Origin: Leptoclinus maculatus
Taxonomy: Eukaryota; Chordata; Actinopteri; Perciformes; Stichaeidae
Assembly (NCBI GenBank): GCA_032191485.1
Contig: JAVDOI010000044.1
Coordinates: 512,001 to 576,000, forward strand
Length of the DNA: 64,000 nt
Direction: 5' to 3'
Shown here one piece after another: positions 1 through 10,901 of this stretch. Numbering within the stretch: the stretch's first letter is position 1; every line of letters starts with the position of its first letter. The position numbers were made by a program, and so were the translations under genes. Under the pieces are notes generated by a model that ran no database searches, was not told the DNA's origin, and saw only the letters and a list, made by a program, of their open reading frames with translations.

Positions 1-73
1 AGTGATCTCAGAGTTCATCTCTGTAGCATTCAGTAAATATTGTTACACATGTTTGTTATTCTGTGCGAGCAAG
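1..73 (+). repeat. Truncated copy of the ApoL-array spacer block
   Basis: This sequence is nearly the same as 1838-1911 and 17877-17950, which lie in the spacers upstream of the ApoL-like copies. Similarity stops at about 73, where LINE sequence begins. It is therefore the right-hand remnant of another spacer block, which implies further array units to the left of the window. Confidence 0.75.
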
Positions 74-735
74 TGGCATGTATGCCACCACGGACCTTCT
101 TTGACTCCGTGGTGGCATCAGCCATCTTCTATGGAGTGGTCTGCTGGGGCAGCAGCATCTCGACGGCTGACAGGAACAGACTAAACAAACTCATTAAGAA
201 GGCCAGCAGTGTGCTGGGGTGTCCACTGGATACGGTGGAGGTGGTGGGAGACAGGAGGATGATGGCTAAACTATCATCCCTGATGAGCAACACCTCCCAC
301 CCCATGCGGGACGCCCTGGCAGCTCTGTGCAGCTCCTTCAGCCACCGGCTGATTCACCCCCAGTGTGTGAAGGAGAGGTACCGCAGGTCCTTCCTTCCTG
401 CTGCTGTCAAGGCTGCACAACCAGCTGTGCTCCCAGTAGACCACCAAACACTAATAATCTGTGCAATAATTACTCTGTACAATACACAATACTCTGTCTG
501 TATATATAATATTCTATTCTTTTTTATTTAATTTTTGAATTTTTGAGTTTATTGTTGATTTTTTGTGCTTTTTGTACTTTTTGTATAGTTGATATTCTTT
601 ACTGTTTAGTATTTATATTACTTGACACTCTATCTTGTGTGCACTGTCCACTTGCTGCTGTGATCCTGTAAATTTCCCCACTGCGGGACTAATAAAGGAT
701 TATCTTATCTTATCTTATCTTATCTTATTTAACAT
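73..735 (+). mobile_element. 5'-truncated L2/CR1-type LINE, 3' end
   Basis: About 110 codons from position 97 read as the C-terminal end of a non-LTR reverse transcriptase. Features typical of fish L2/CR1-type elements are visible: GVVCWGSS, LNKLIKKASSVLGCPLD, a run of RRMMAKLSSLM and CVKERYRRSFLPAAV. A short A/T-rich 3' UTR follows and ends in an AATAAA-like motif and a (TATCT)n tail at about 695-728, as expected of target-primed insertion. The 5' end is truncated. The exact clade cannot be assigned by eye. Confidence 0.88.
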
Positions 736-737
736 GC

Positions 738-870
738 CAATACCTGCCTTCAGGTCTGTAGCCATAAATGAAGAATGTTCTATAAAGCCTATCTTTATGA
801 AATAAAATTAATGATTAATTGAATGATTGAGCAACTGTGGGACTTACTCGTACATTTTGTCTCCACAGGT
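738..870 (+). repeat. Left end of ApoL spacer block (first of three copies)
   Basis: The sequence around 'caggtctgtagccat' and 'gattgagcaactgtgggact' recurs at 1590-1705 (partly) and 17598-17712. In the 17.6-kb copy this part lies upstream of the part seen at 1-73. The order here, block end then LINE then block start, is therefore that of two tandem blocks with a LINE between them. Confidence 0.65.
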
Positions 871-923
871 AATACCTGAAGCCACAAGGAGTTGTAAACA
901 GCGTACCAAGTTGAGACGAACGG

Positions 924-3900
924 ATGTCGGCGCTAAGGTAAAGTGTGAATGTTTTTTGCAAAGACTCCAGATTGTTTTCACAGCAAAGCCTAAAATATTA
1001 GCAGCGCATAATAAAATAAAGTTATGTTTACAATAAGGTATAATGTTTTTAGTTTGTAAAGATATAGTTTTTCTGTGTGTGTATGCATATATATATGTAT
1101 CTTTGTATCTTTACCTTAAAACCCCTGATTTTTGTGTTTATTGAGTTGTAATGTGTGAAATGTGATCGTCTATCTGTCTCTGTAGGTGTCTATCATTAAT
1201 AGGCCTGAAAGAGGTCAATATATTAAGAATAATAAGAATAAAGGATACACTTGAACAGAATTGAAAATATGTACATGGAAAATGGGAAGTTTAGTGGTTT
1301 TATCTATTTTCCACATATACACCACAAACACTTTATTGTTTTTGTTGTAAACAATAACTAGACTGCAAGTTAAAGCCTGAGTCTCTGGCTGCAACATACA
1401 CACAGTGTATACGATTATCTAATTAAATGCATGTATCTTATTTAACACCTCACTGGCACCTCATCGTTCTAGGATTATATTTTTTACTGCAGACAAATAT
1501 GAGAAGCTGGTATCAAAGATTGAGATGTAGAGCACAAACAACCACCGAATGAGCCTTGATGCAAGAACATTCCGGTAAACCAAATGAGTGACAAACAGTA
1601 ATGTTCTATACATCTTAATGAAATGAAATGAAGGATTAATTAAATGATTGAGCAACTCTGGGACTTCCTCTTACAGACAAACAAAGAAATACTGAGAAAC
1701 CAAACCGATATTAGATATGAAATACAGAGCAGGAAATGAAAGTAGTGAAAGATGTATCCGCCCCAACGTATCACAACATCAAGAAGAAGAGCTGGTCACA
1801 ACATGAGAGACATACCAGAGGACTAAAGATGATAAAAGTGATCTCAGAGTTCATCTCTGTAGTGTTCAGTAAATGCTGTTACACATGTTTGTTATGTTTG
1901 TTTCCTGATGGCAGTCCTGCAATATTTTACAAGCTTTTTAAAAACCCACTGTAAAGTTTTAGGAACAATAAACCAGTTTGACTTCTTGTTTTCACCCTAA
2001 GTAAACACAATATTCTGTTGGTGTAAATGTAGATTACATTTGTATCCCTGTACAGCTTTAAGAGTTGATTGAAGTTTCTGCCACTAAAACTAATATTTAA
2101 AGCTGTTGTTGCTCTTCATAAATCAAATAAAAGAATCATTTTTGCAGGAATGTGAGTAAATGCACACAATGTAAACCAGTGATAGTCGTTGAATTTCAAT
2201 TTTGGGTCAAAGGCCTTTTCACTAGTTCCTACCCTCCTATTTCCGGCGTCTTTGCTCAGTCTATCATCTTTGAACTCAGCATTCATTTTGATCTCAGTCA
2301 CATTGCCATGATGACACACACAGAAAACAATACCAGCGTCTTCTTCGTGGCTGGATGATGACTCGAGACCACCTTTTACTTCTTTTGGAAGTTAAATATT
2401 TTGAATGTACATAGTGTCTTTTATAGAATCTGTCATCATATTTACTATGATTACTTGGTATGGTAACCTGAACATCAGGCACAAAAAACACCTAAGCTTG
2501 TGAAGGTGGCTGGCAAAGTCATCTTTAACCAGCAGGTTCTCTGCGAGGCCAGGTCTATGTTAGACTGCACAAACCACCCACTCCTTTTAATTTGAGACGC
2601 TCTCAAGCCACAGATTCAGAGTACCCCGATCCAAGAGCCATGGGAGTCAAAACTCCTTTGTTATTGCACAGGGAACACATTTTAGAGATGTTTGTGTTGT
2701 GGTATTGTGTATTACGGTTTTCTGTATTTTGTATGTACAGGAAACATTTGTGTACTTTTTGTTTTTGTTCTGTGCTTTTGTTAATCATCTGCAAATCAAG
2801 TTTTGGTTATAAAAATAGGCTCGTTCAGATGAATTGCACCTCGCCTGGAAAGTGTATGAGAGCAGGCGGCAACAGCACGGGTCATTAAGTCATTAAACAC
2901 ATTGATAAACGATTTGTGCTCTGGTAAGTATTCTTTCCTCTTTTCCATCCGATCATCTCACAACCAATCAGAATTTTCTTTGGATCCATTGGAGGGGTCC
3001 TGACCCCCAGGTTGGGAACTAGAATACTGATGTATCTAGACCGGGGGTCCCCAACTGGTGGACCGCGGTCCGGATCCGGACCCAGGACCTAAAACCGATA
3101 GATAATTCATAATTATTCATATCAGTGAGTTTATACTTTAACCGGCGCAGTTTATTCAGCCATTACGGCACTTGTTCAGCGGTGCAGGAAACACACCGAC
3201 CAATGCGTTGTAAATCACATCACGTGATGCAGCTCAGCCAATCAAATATGGGCATTCTGACAAGTTTCCTGATTCTAGTGAGATTTACACACACGGGGGA
3301 GAGACGAGGAAATAGAAAGAAGAGCAGGTAAATTGAGCGAATCAGAGAAGTTATCTCACATGACGTTCTCCAAAAAGAGAAACGTGTTCAGAGAGAATAG
3401 AATTTATAAGCAAGAATGAACAGAATCTTATCTGTTAATTCTTCCCACAGGCAGTTAAAACCAGTATGTCTCATATGTTCAGAAACCGTAACTGTGGATA
3501 AAAGCGGCAAATGAAGCGGACTACGAGGAAAAGCACAACTCTTTTGAGTCTGAAATGAAGACACAGAAAATAAACCTAAGAGCCCAATGTGATCAGAATC
3601 ATAACACATGAATTCACTGTTCAACAATGATGTGAACAGAGAGAATAGAGCTGAAACAAGTCGTTTAATAACCACAGATAAAGTCCATGCACACTGATTT
3701 CTCTTTTTAGATGACAAAAGTATAATATTGTGGCTTTTTTGATTGACATCACTTCACACCTGAATGAACTGAATTTAAAGCTGCAGGACAACTCAGTGAA
3801 ATTCATTTTTCTAAAATGAATTACTTTATTTTAAGATGCACATTTCTGAAAAGCTTTCTGTTATGTCAGTTATTCTTTAATCCAGCTCTTATTTTACTTG

Positions 3901-6900
3901 AAACGAGAAGAACATTTATTGATGTATTTCTATGTATTATTTATAATCCATCCAGTTACATTTGAAAACCAACAATAATACTTGTTAAAATATAATTGAT
4001 GTGTACTTTCTTTATTTGATTTGACAGTTGTTGACTACACAGAGACGTTGCTACTACTGCTAGGCTTCTTGAATATATATATATATATATATATATATGG
4101 CACTAAATAGCGCGAGTTAGATATTTCGGACCTTTGCCCGAGGAGATTTTCTCAATCTGGACCTTTTGGAATTTTAGTTGAAGACCCCTGATCTAGACAG
4201 TGTAGGTATGTATAAGTGGGTCTTTTTAGTCATTAATAAATACATACATGCATACTTATTGTGTTATATAGTTCATGGTGAATCCAGTAGTCTCCTTTTT
4301 GCCGTTTTTGTTTGTAATTTACTTTGTTGAAGTTGTGTGAGTTTGCATCTCTTTGTATTCATTTTGTAGTCGTTTTGTTGTCTCTTTGTGTCATTATTTT
4401 AGCTGTTTTGTGTCTCTGAATCTCTTCGTAGTTATTTAAATGGACTGTACTTTCCGACCACTCAAAGCGCTTTAACACTTCGCACACTGATGGCAGGGGC
4501 TAAGGGGCTAAGTGCCCCTGCCATGCTATCAGACTAACTCATTGCTACGGGAGCAATTTTGGGGTTAAGTGTCTTGCTTAAGGACACATCGACATGCGAC
4601 CAGCGAAACCGGGAATCGACCCTGATCTCCACTTAGCCACAGTCGCCCCCCATTTAGTGTCTCTTTGAGGTCATTTAATGTCTCTTTGTAGTTATTTAGT
4701 GTCTTTTTGAGGTCATTTAGTGTCTCTTTGTAGTTGTTTGATGTCTCTTTCAGTGATGTTGTGCGGGTGAAGCAACTCTCAGTGCTGCTGTCGGTTCAAA
4801 CACTGCAGCTCAACTTCAGTATTTAGTTCACTCTGGAGGTGAAGAGTGGCTGTCTGACTCCTGTCCAAAGCTTCCTGCAGCTCCACAGCAAGAGTTTAGT
4901 TTGAATTAGTTTTGAACTTTCACAAACTGGAAGATGTTTTGTGTTTCAGAAAGGAACTTCAGGAGGCCTTGTGCTGCTACATCGGAGATACCCTCATCTA
5001 CATCGACACAGTGAGAGAATTCTGTGAGAGGAGCCAAGAATGGATGCTTGAGAGGGAGAAAGAGCTGGAGATGATGATGGACATCAAAGTAAGGGCTGAC
5101 AACATCGACTTAAGCATCGACTATGTCAAAAAGTCAGAGAAAAAATGTAAGGCCTTTTTTAAATACATGACGAGCAAGGCAACCCAGGCGACTGCAGACA
5201 GCAGGCGTGCAGAGCTGGAGAGGGAGCTGGCTGCTGTGCTGAAGGACACTCTGGGAGGTCTGCAGAAGCTCGACTGCTTCCTGGATAAAGTGGAGAATCT
5301 GGCGGTCACCTCAGTCCATGTGTTCACGGTGGAGAACCCGGTGTTACATCTGCCAGAAGGGATCAGCCCTGAAGATGTTCAGCTTGTCATCACTGCTGCA
5401 CGGATAATCTGCGATCTCCTCCTCGAGTTTAAAAGAGATACAAGTGTCTTCTTCCTCCCCAAACTTCAGAATGTGGAAGTGCTGTCATTTCAGCTGAAGG
5501 AATACTTTAAGACCACCAAGGAAATCTGTGGGACGTTAGAGAAAAGGTAAAGAGACATTTCAAAATAATATGCCCATTTTTCAAAATAAACATCTGTTAT
5601 AAAAAAACAACAACATTTGTGTCTTGTACAGCTCCCTCAGTGAATTTTGCATGGAGATGAACAACGAAACCCTGGTGGACCTTGATGTGGATTTGTCTGA
5701 AGATGACGTACAAAGTATGCTTTGTCACATTAATGAGCTTGATGAAATCAGGTAAGTGTAACAGGTACCGACTGGTACCAAATACACAGATGATAGTTTC
5801 TGCAAATAGGACAAATAAATGAGAAAGGGCAACTTCACTCCTGTTCGTTTAGCCTCGCTCTGCAGAATGAATTTATTCACCATATGCAAAACAAATCTAT
5901 TTGACGTCAGTTATACATTATTATACTATATTATGTGAAAAAGACCTCCAAAAATACTGTCAATAATACAATCACACATGTTGTCTGTTTCCACATTTCA
6001 ACAGTATGTCTACTTACTGAGTTATAAGTTATGTTGGCTCAGTTAACTAAAATAAAATAGTAGCAATAACTGCTACACTTCTAGGTTGCCTCATGTAAAC
6101 AAAAATAAAAACCTAGCTTACTGCTAATATTATTATATGGCCATTCAGTGCCTGAGCTTACAGTTTTAACATATTTTATTTTTGTTCAAAGAAACCAAAA
6201 TAAATAGGAAAATAAAACAAGAAAAACACAAAGTTGAATAGGAGCTTGATGAACTGCAGCATTACTGTCGACTCAATTTACTGCAACTAAAGAAAATTAG
6301 AGGCAAAATTATTTGAATTCATCACTTGCATACAAAAAAAAGATTTTCCCTGATTCCTAAGGACTCAGAAATGAAAGAATAGTTGGGTTATGGTTCTTGT
6401 CCAGCAGGAGTTAACGCCTCATTATAATTTGTCATTTATTTCATGAGATTGTAGCCACTTCTTATTTCTTTATGTTGATTTTATTGATTCTTGTAGCCTC
6501 GTAATGTTTATTTAGTCTTTCTTGATTTCTTCTTTTCTCTTCATCAGAATGAACCAGAACTTCCGGACGGTGTTTTTGTTTCAGGGGGAACATTCTGGCT
6601 TCATGACTGAGTTCGAAAAGCGACATCCCAGGATGCTGCAGTCTCTAACAGACCTGGAGGAGAATGCTGTTCAGCTAGACAGGATGAATAAGGGGGCAAA
6701 GATCTCCAGTGTGGCAGGCAGCTCAGTGCGGTTAGTTGGAGGTGTGCTTTCCATCGTTGGTTTGGCATTAATTCCTGTAACAGCTGGAGCGTCTCTAGCT
6801 CTGACAATGACTGGGGTGGGGATGGGAATTACCAGCGCGGTCAACAGTGCGGTCACCACTGCCACAGAGATTGGTGTAAACCATAAACATCAAAAGAAAG

Positions 6901-7484
6901 TCAATGAGATCTTCCAGAGCTTCATGGAGGATGTGCAGAGTAGCCAGGATTGTCTGGAAGAGGTCACCAAAAGGGAAACCAACCCGATAGATGTGGCTCT
7001 GGGAGTAGGCAAGGTGTTTTGTAAAGCTGGTGCTATTGGAAAAGGTATTGATTCACTTGTTGATTTTGCCTCAGCTGTTAAGGTGTTAAAAAGTGAAGAG
7101 CTGGCTGTAAGTGCTGGCAAAGTGGCCGTGCAGGAAGGGAAAACGTTGCGTAACGTGCCCAGGGTGGCGGCAGATATCCCCGATATTGGTCAGGCAGCAG
7201 TCAAAGGGCCTCTTGCCCTCTCCAAATCGGCCAGGGCCGATGTCAACGGACTCAATGCTCGCTTCCTTGGCATGGATGTCTTCTTCATCTGTAAAGACAG
7301 CATCAGTCTGGCCAAAGGCAGCGGGGCTAAAGTCCCACAGTTCATCAGAGCCAGAGCCACACTTTGGTGCTCAGAGATGGACTCATGGCAGAAGATCTAT
7401 GACTTCCTGTGCAAAGGTCTGCTGACATCAGAGGAAAACAAAACTATTCTGAAGACGCCATTTTATCCAGAGAGGGAGATCTAG
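924..7484 (+). CDS. apol: Apolipoprotein-L-like protein, array copy 1
   Basis: Proposed exons are 924-937, 4950-5546, 5632-5751 and 6548-7484, giving 555 aa. The last three have good GT/AG borders, and phases match exactly (AG|A, AG|C, AG|A). The first exon, MSAL plus two bases, is inferred because it matches the 14-nt exon of copies 2 and 3 in length, phase and gtaaag donor; it leaves a 4-kb intron. The open frames that seem to begin MNFHK and MISSF start at TTG within introns, so those are not start codons. Exon 4 carries the ApoL signature, a glycine-rich hydrophobic hairpin (GAKISSVAGSS, then LSIVGLALIPVTAG), and later the conserved GMDVFFICKDSISLAKG and RARATLW. ApoL proteins insert in membranes; mammalian ones are interferon-induced and some lyse microbes. 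Relative to copy 2, a stop after EREI removes about 30 residues including the CaaX box. An ATTAAA at 8250 may end the transcript. It may be functional or decaying. Confidence 0.8.
938..1589. other. Intron 1 of ApoL copy 1, first part
   Basis: This A/T-rich sequence lies between the inferred first exon of copy 1 and the duplicated block. No coding frame, RNA gene or recognised repeat was seen. Confidence 0.5.
1590..2888 (+). repeat. Segmental duplication (paired with 17598-19248)
   Basis: The sequence runs parallel to 17598-19248 over almost its whole length, up to the words 'gcaacagcacgggt'. In the right-hand copy this point is followed by an ISRE-like site and the first exon of copy 3. Here it jumps directly to sequence equivalent to 11250 of copy 2, which lies inside intron 1. 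A deletion has therefore removed the promoter and first exon expected at this place. The right-hand copy holds about 320 bp extra (18705-19025). Confidence 0.85.
3034..4198 (+). mobile_element. Non-autonomous hAT-type element with 8-bp target duplication
   Basis: The element at 3042-4190 is flanked by identical 8-bp direct repeats ATCTAGAC at 3034-3041 and 4191-4198. Its ends are imperfect inverted repeats (cgggggtccccaact and, reverse-complemented, caggggtcttcaact). An 8-bp duplication with CAGGGGTC-type ends is the hAT hallmark. No transposase frame is visible in about 1.15 kb, so it is a non-autonomous derivative. It holds an (AT)n run at 4073-4098. It lies in intron 1 of ApoL copy 1 and is absent from copies 2 and 3. 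Confidence 0.85.
4320..4760 (+). repeat. Degenerate minisatellite with SINE-like insertion
   Basis: Variants of 'tgtctctttgtagtcattt' repeat imperfectly about every 18-21 bp; the same family is in intron 1 of copies 2 and 3. Between about 4440 and 4651 it is interrupted by a block absent from those copies. That block has an 11-bp inverted repeat (atggcaggggc at 4490-4500 and its complement at 4514-4524) and the fish-repeat phrase 'gcttaaggacacatcgacatg'. The interrupted word 'attta' on both sides may be a target duplication. Confidence 0.7.
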
Positions 7485-7864
7485 AGACAAAAGATGAAAT
7501 CTCCGTCTGATGAAGTGGAAGAAAGTAGGGTTGTGTAGTAGATAGCGGTCAGTGAACAGATTGATTGGATTTATACATCATTTGTGACTATGAGGCTTGT
7601 CTCAATACATAATGTCATTCAGTAATATACGTTTCATTAAGAATAATTGTAAGATAGAAATACCAGGCTACTTAAGACTAGAAATGCCATTTTCTGCCTT
7701 TTCCAATGATTCAATGTGTGTTTTTGCTTTATAATCATTTACTGTCTTTTAAATAAGATCAGAGCACATTATTTGGTATTATGCTGTTAAGTTGCCTTTT
7801 CTGCTTAAGCTTCAACACTGAGAGGCCAAATCACATCAGTACTCAGATGTTTGCTTCATGCAAC
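7485..7864. other. 3' flank of ApoL copy 1, shared with copy 3
   Basis: This probable 3' UTR and flank matches 23621-23997 closely. Copy 2 has unrelated sequence at this place beyond the first few dozen bases. No gene was seen. Confidence 0.6.
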
Positions 7865-8005
7865 CTTTGCTCTGGTTCATGCTCTTAGATGCACTTATGA
7901 CTTCTGGTGACTAGTAGTTCTCTTGAATACCTATGTTGAATACACTTATTGTAAGGCGCTTTGGATAAAAGCGTCTGCTAAATGACTGTAATGTAATGTA
8001 ATGTA
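7865..8005 (+). mobile_element. SINE/LINE-tail insertion with 7-bp target duplication
   Basis: The 141-bp block ends with the widespread fish retroposon tail 'ggcgctttggataaaagcg' followed by (ATGTA)n. It is bordered by ATGCAAC at 7858-7864 and 8006-8012. The paralogous site downstream of copy 3 reads 'cttcatgcaacatgag' with a single ATGCAAC, which is an empty site. The insertion therefore postdates the duplication of copies 1 and 3. Confidence 0.85.
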
Positions 8006-8249
8006 ATGCAACATGAGAAGAATTTTGTTTCAGACACTGGAACCAGTTTTACAAAGTTTAGGTGTCAGTTGAGGTACCTGCTTGTCTTTGCAATGTGTTA
8101 TTGTTGCAATGCTTTAATTCTACAATGAAAGAACCATATAAAATGAATGTATCTAACTTTAGGACAGTTTGACTTCCTTCATATAATATGTATATAAAAA
8201 GGAGTAATAGCTAAATAATATTTTGTACAATATTCTGATTTTTACGGTT

Positions 8250-8255
8250 ATTAAA
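8250..8255 (+). terminator. Possible polyadenylation signal of ApoL copy 1 (ATTAAA)
   Basis: ATTAAA is followed 30-40 bp on by a GU-rich stretch around 'tgtgttctgttcc'. The equivalent position in copy 3 reads AATAAA (24215-24220). It lies about 770 bp after the stop codon. Confidence 0.45.
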
Positions 8256-8299
8256 GAGATTCCCTCCACTTCTTGTATAATGTGTTCTGTTCCTTAATT

Positions 8300-9780
8300 T
8301 AGGGAAACAAAGGCAGATTGTCTGTTTCAGATGAAGAAGATATTTTCATCACTTCCGACACAAAAAGAAAGCAAAACCACTGATTTCTGCAAGCCTGTCT
8401 CAAGTATACATGTACACCATAGCATGGCATAGAGATATAAACATAGAGATCTGTTTCCTGAAGTCAGTTGTCAAAAAAATGAAGTATCCCCTGGTTAAGA
8501 GGTGTTAGTTTTGACCTGATGCTGATAGTAGATCAAATGATTTACTTTCTGTTTCTCCAGGTAGTGAAAATAAGTGGTTTAAGAAAACTGTGCACAGAGG
8601 CGACTGCAAAGGGCCACCTGCTGGCAGCAGAAAAAAAGTGTTATTAATGGATGACAAAACACATCCTGCTGTTATTTGTCATTATTCAACACATTAAGGT
8701 CGTGGCTGATATAACTGTTTTAAAATAGTGTTATAATTTATCTTAGCTCATAACGTCAAGTGCCCAGAGTGTGTGAAAACAACAATGTTCATGCTCAAAG
8801 TCATACAGTTTAGATATATCTGGCCCTCAGAGTTTGCTGAAATGCTGTGGTCAGGGTTTACATAACAAAATATTTATCTCCCGAACACATTGTGCTTTTG
8901 CAACCACATTTGTTGGTTATAGATATGTCTGTGTGATCATGCTGTTTGGCCACTAGGTGGCGCTGTAGCAGCAGCATCCAGGTGTCAATTTAGGAATCAG
9001 CCTATTTTTGTGTTTGTCCTTTGCAAAGCAAAGAGTTCGTCACAATATTTATATCTGCTGACTTTGTCTCATTAGAAAGTGAAATCAAATTATTAAAAAG
9101 ATTAAAATAAGTTAATATCCTAGTTTATGAAGAATATAATTCACTTTATCAAAGACTGGATTACTAACTGGGTATAGCTAACAACTGCCCTGGGGCCCTA
9201 AACCCTCTCGGGGCCCAAGTCTCCAGGCATACCTCGTAGTAGGTTGTGATAATTCAATTCATTGCAAGTTTGTTAATACTCTCAGCAGTAATAAAGCCTC
9301 AAGGCAACGCTTACATTAGAGACCCCATCTTGTTGAGGGGCCCTTAGGTCAAACCTAGTTTTAAGGCCTTTATGAATCTCATATAAATCAAGAACATTAC
9401 ATTTACATATTGGAACAATGCAGCCTGTAAAAAAATCAAAATGTGCAGTCTCTAAGTGCAACAGAAGATTTTAAGCATAGTCTGCCTTTAAGGGGCCTAC
9501 GGCTAAATTCTGCCCCGAGTCCCCCTAGTGTTAATCCAGCCCTGACTATAGTAATACTGAGACGTGGCAGCACCTCACACTTCCTTATCTCCCATCCCCG
9601 CCTTTCATCCCCATTCTCGATGGATCAGAAGACCCAGCTACAGACAGTACAAGATCTGCTGTTGCAGTTCAGTCACAAATTTGAAATATTAAACATACAT
9701 CGAATTTTGTAGCTGTGTATACAGTTGAATTGTGTGTAATTTGTCTGGCCCTAGAGTGAGTTGACCAACACAGACCAATA
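8300..9780. other. Spacer between ApoL copies 1 and 2 with repeat remnants
   Basis: No gene was seen. Positions 8300-8460 and 9240-9380 match 24260-24420 and 24425-24545 beyond copy 3. A perfect CTCF-core-like word CCACTAGGTGGCGC lies at 8950-8963. The region 9150-9540 is rich in 'ggggccc' and looks like an old DNA-transposon remnant; 'ctggatta' near 9160 faces 'taatccag' near 9530. Confidence 0.5.
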
Positions 9781-10540
9781 TGTCCAATACTCGACAAGAT
9801 CTGTTATTAAAAATGTAAATTCTCTCTAGAGCAATAGAACGAGGCACTGAAGTTATATTTATATGGTTACCGGCCCTTGTAGGTATCAGAGGAAATGAAA
9901 AAGTGAACAAACTAGCCAAACAAGCACTAAAGAAAAACTAAGTAGACATCAGTATCAAGTTATCCAAAGCAGAGAGAAAGGGCATCATCAGGAAAAATAT
10001 CAACAGAGTATGGCAACAACATTGGGATCAGGAGACGAGGGGGAGACACCTACATTCAATTCAGAGTAAAGTGAGCAGTGAAAGATATAGGGGAGGAAAC
10101 AGGAGAGAAGAGGTGACAATATCTAGATTAAGAATAGGACACAGCAACCTACACAGCACACTACACATGATATGAAGCATCCATCTGTGAGCACCAGGCA
10201 CCAGAAACTGTACAACATGTTATCACCACCTGTAGAAGACATAGTTCAGAAAGGAGGGGCATGCTGGAAGAAATGCAAAGACTAAGGATGAGAGGAAGAG
10301 AGCTGAATAATATACTGGAGTGGGGATCTAGTAATCTGGGAAGAAGGTGCTTTACAAACGTCTTGCGAGCAACGGGACTGATGGGGAAGGTTTAGTAGCT
10401 GGGAACATAGAAATTGACTGAAACCAAATTTCATTGACATCTTCCAACCTGGTAGACGGCAGTAATGCAACAAAAAGGATGCAAGATGCCGTTAAACACC
10501 ATAGAAGAAGAAGAAGAAAAAGAAAAGAAGAAGAAAGGCA
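9780..10540 (+). mobile_element. LINE 3' end with decayed RNase H domain and GAA-rich tail
   Basis: Broken frames read as the end of a LINE RNase H domain: GIRGNEKVNKLAKQALK, then KLSKAERKGIIRKNINRVWQ and GNRREEVTISRLRIGHS. Several stops and shifts interrupt it, and the usual histidine before the GI(R)GNE motif is replaced by leucine. A 3' UTR with 'ctggtagacggcagtaatgc' leads into a (GAA)n-rich tail at about 10505-10535. The element is 5'-truncated, dead and sits just upstream of the promoter region of ApoL copy 2. Confidence 0.8.
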
Positions 10541-10579
10541 GCATCAGGAAAGCAGCTGGTGCGCTGCTTCTGATAACGT

Positions 10580-10613
10580 GATTCTCGCGTGATCTCGTGA
10601 CATCGCGAGAATC
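10580..10613. repeat. 10-bp perfect inverted repeat (GATTCTCGCG)
   Basis: GATTCTCGCG at 10580-10589 is mirrored by CGCGAGAATC at 10604-10613. It contains TCTCGCG half-sites resembling the TCTCGCGAGA promoter motif. It lies 160 bp upstream of the ISRE of copy 2. Its function is unknown. Confidence 0.5.
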
Positions 10614-10743
10614 AAACTGGTACTTCAAGTTATACTGACTTCACTGTTTCAGCGTGTTGAAAACAAAACTCAGCTGACGGCCGAGCCTTGAGTGAGTTAA
10701 GTCCATGAATGGGTGTTGTTGTTCGGTTCAACCTGATGATGTT

Positions 10744-10762
10744 GAGAAACGAAAACGAAACT
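10744..10762 (+). promoter_or_regulatory. Interferon-stimulated response element (ISRE) upstream of ApoL copy 2
   Basis: ACGAAAACGAAACT at 10749-10762 fits the ISRE consensus (R/N)NGAAANNGAAACT without mismatch. A third GAAA-type half-site (GAGAAAC) directly precedes it. The site is 140 bp upstream of the ATG of copy 2. Mammalian APOL genes are interferon-induced, so an IRF/ISGF3 site here is plausible. Binding itself is an inference. Confidence 0.75.
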
Positions 10763-10901
10763 GACGGATCAGATGCTGATATTTAACTGATTCAGTCAAC
10801 AGATGAGTTGGTGGTCTCTAGTCAAGTAAAAGATCTGTTTATATTTTAACCACGCAGCTAATAAAATGAAGACTTGAAGACGACATACCAAGAAGAGAAA
10901 C

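Noticed and set aside
4912..4949. Apparent protein start MNFHKLEDVLCF (also at 11938 and 20365)
   Set aside because: The first codon is TTG, and the segment ends in a strong splice acceptor (tgtgtttcag). It is intron. The true start is the 14-nt exon MSAAR or MSALR.
6522..6547. Apparent start MISSFLFI of the ApoL domain exon (also at 14443 and 22781)
   Set aside because: It starts at TTG and lies in the polypyrimidine tract before the acceptor cttcatcag. The exon begins after it, in phase with the preceding exon.
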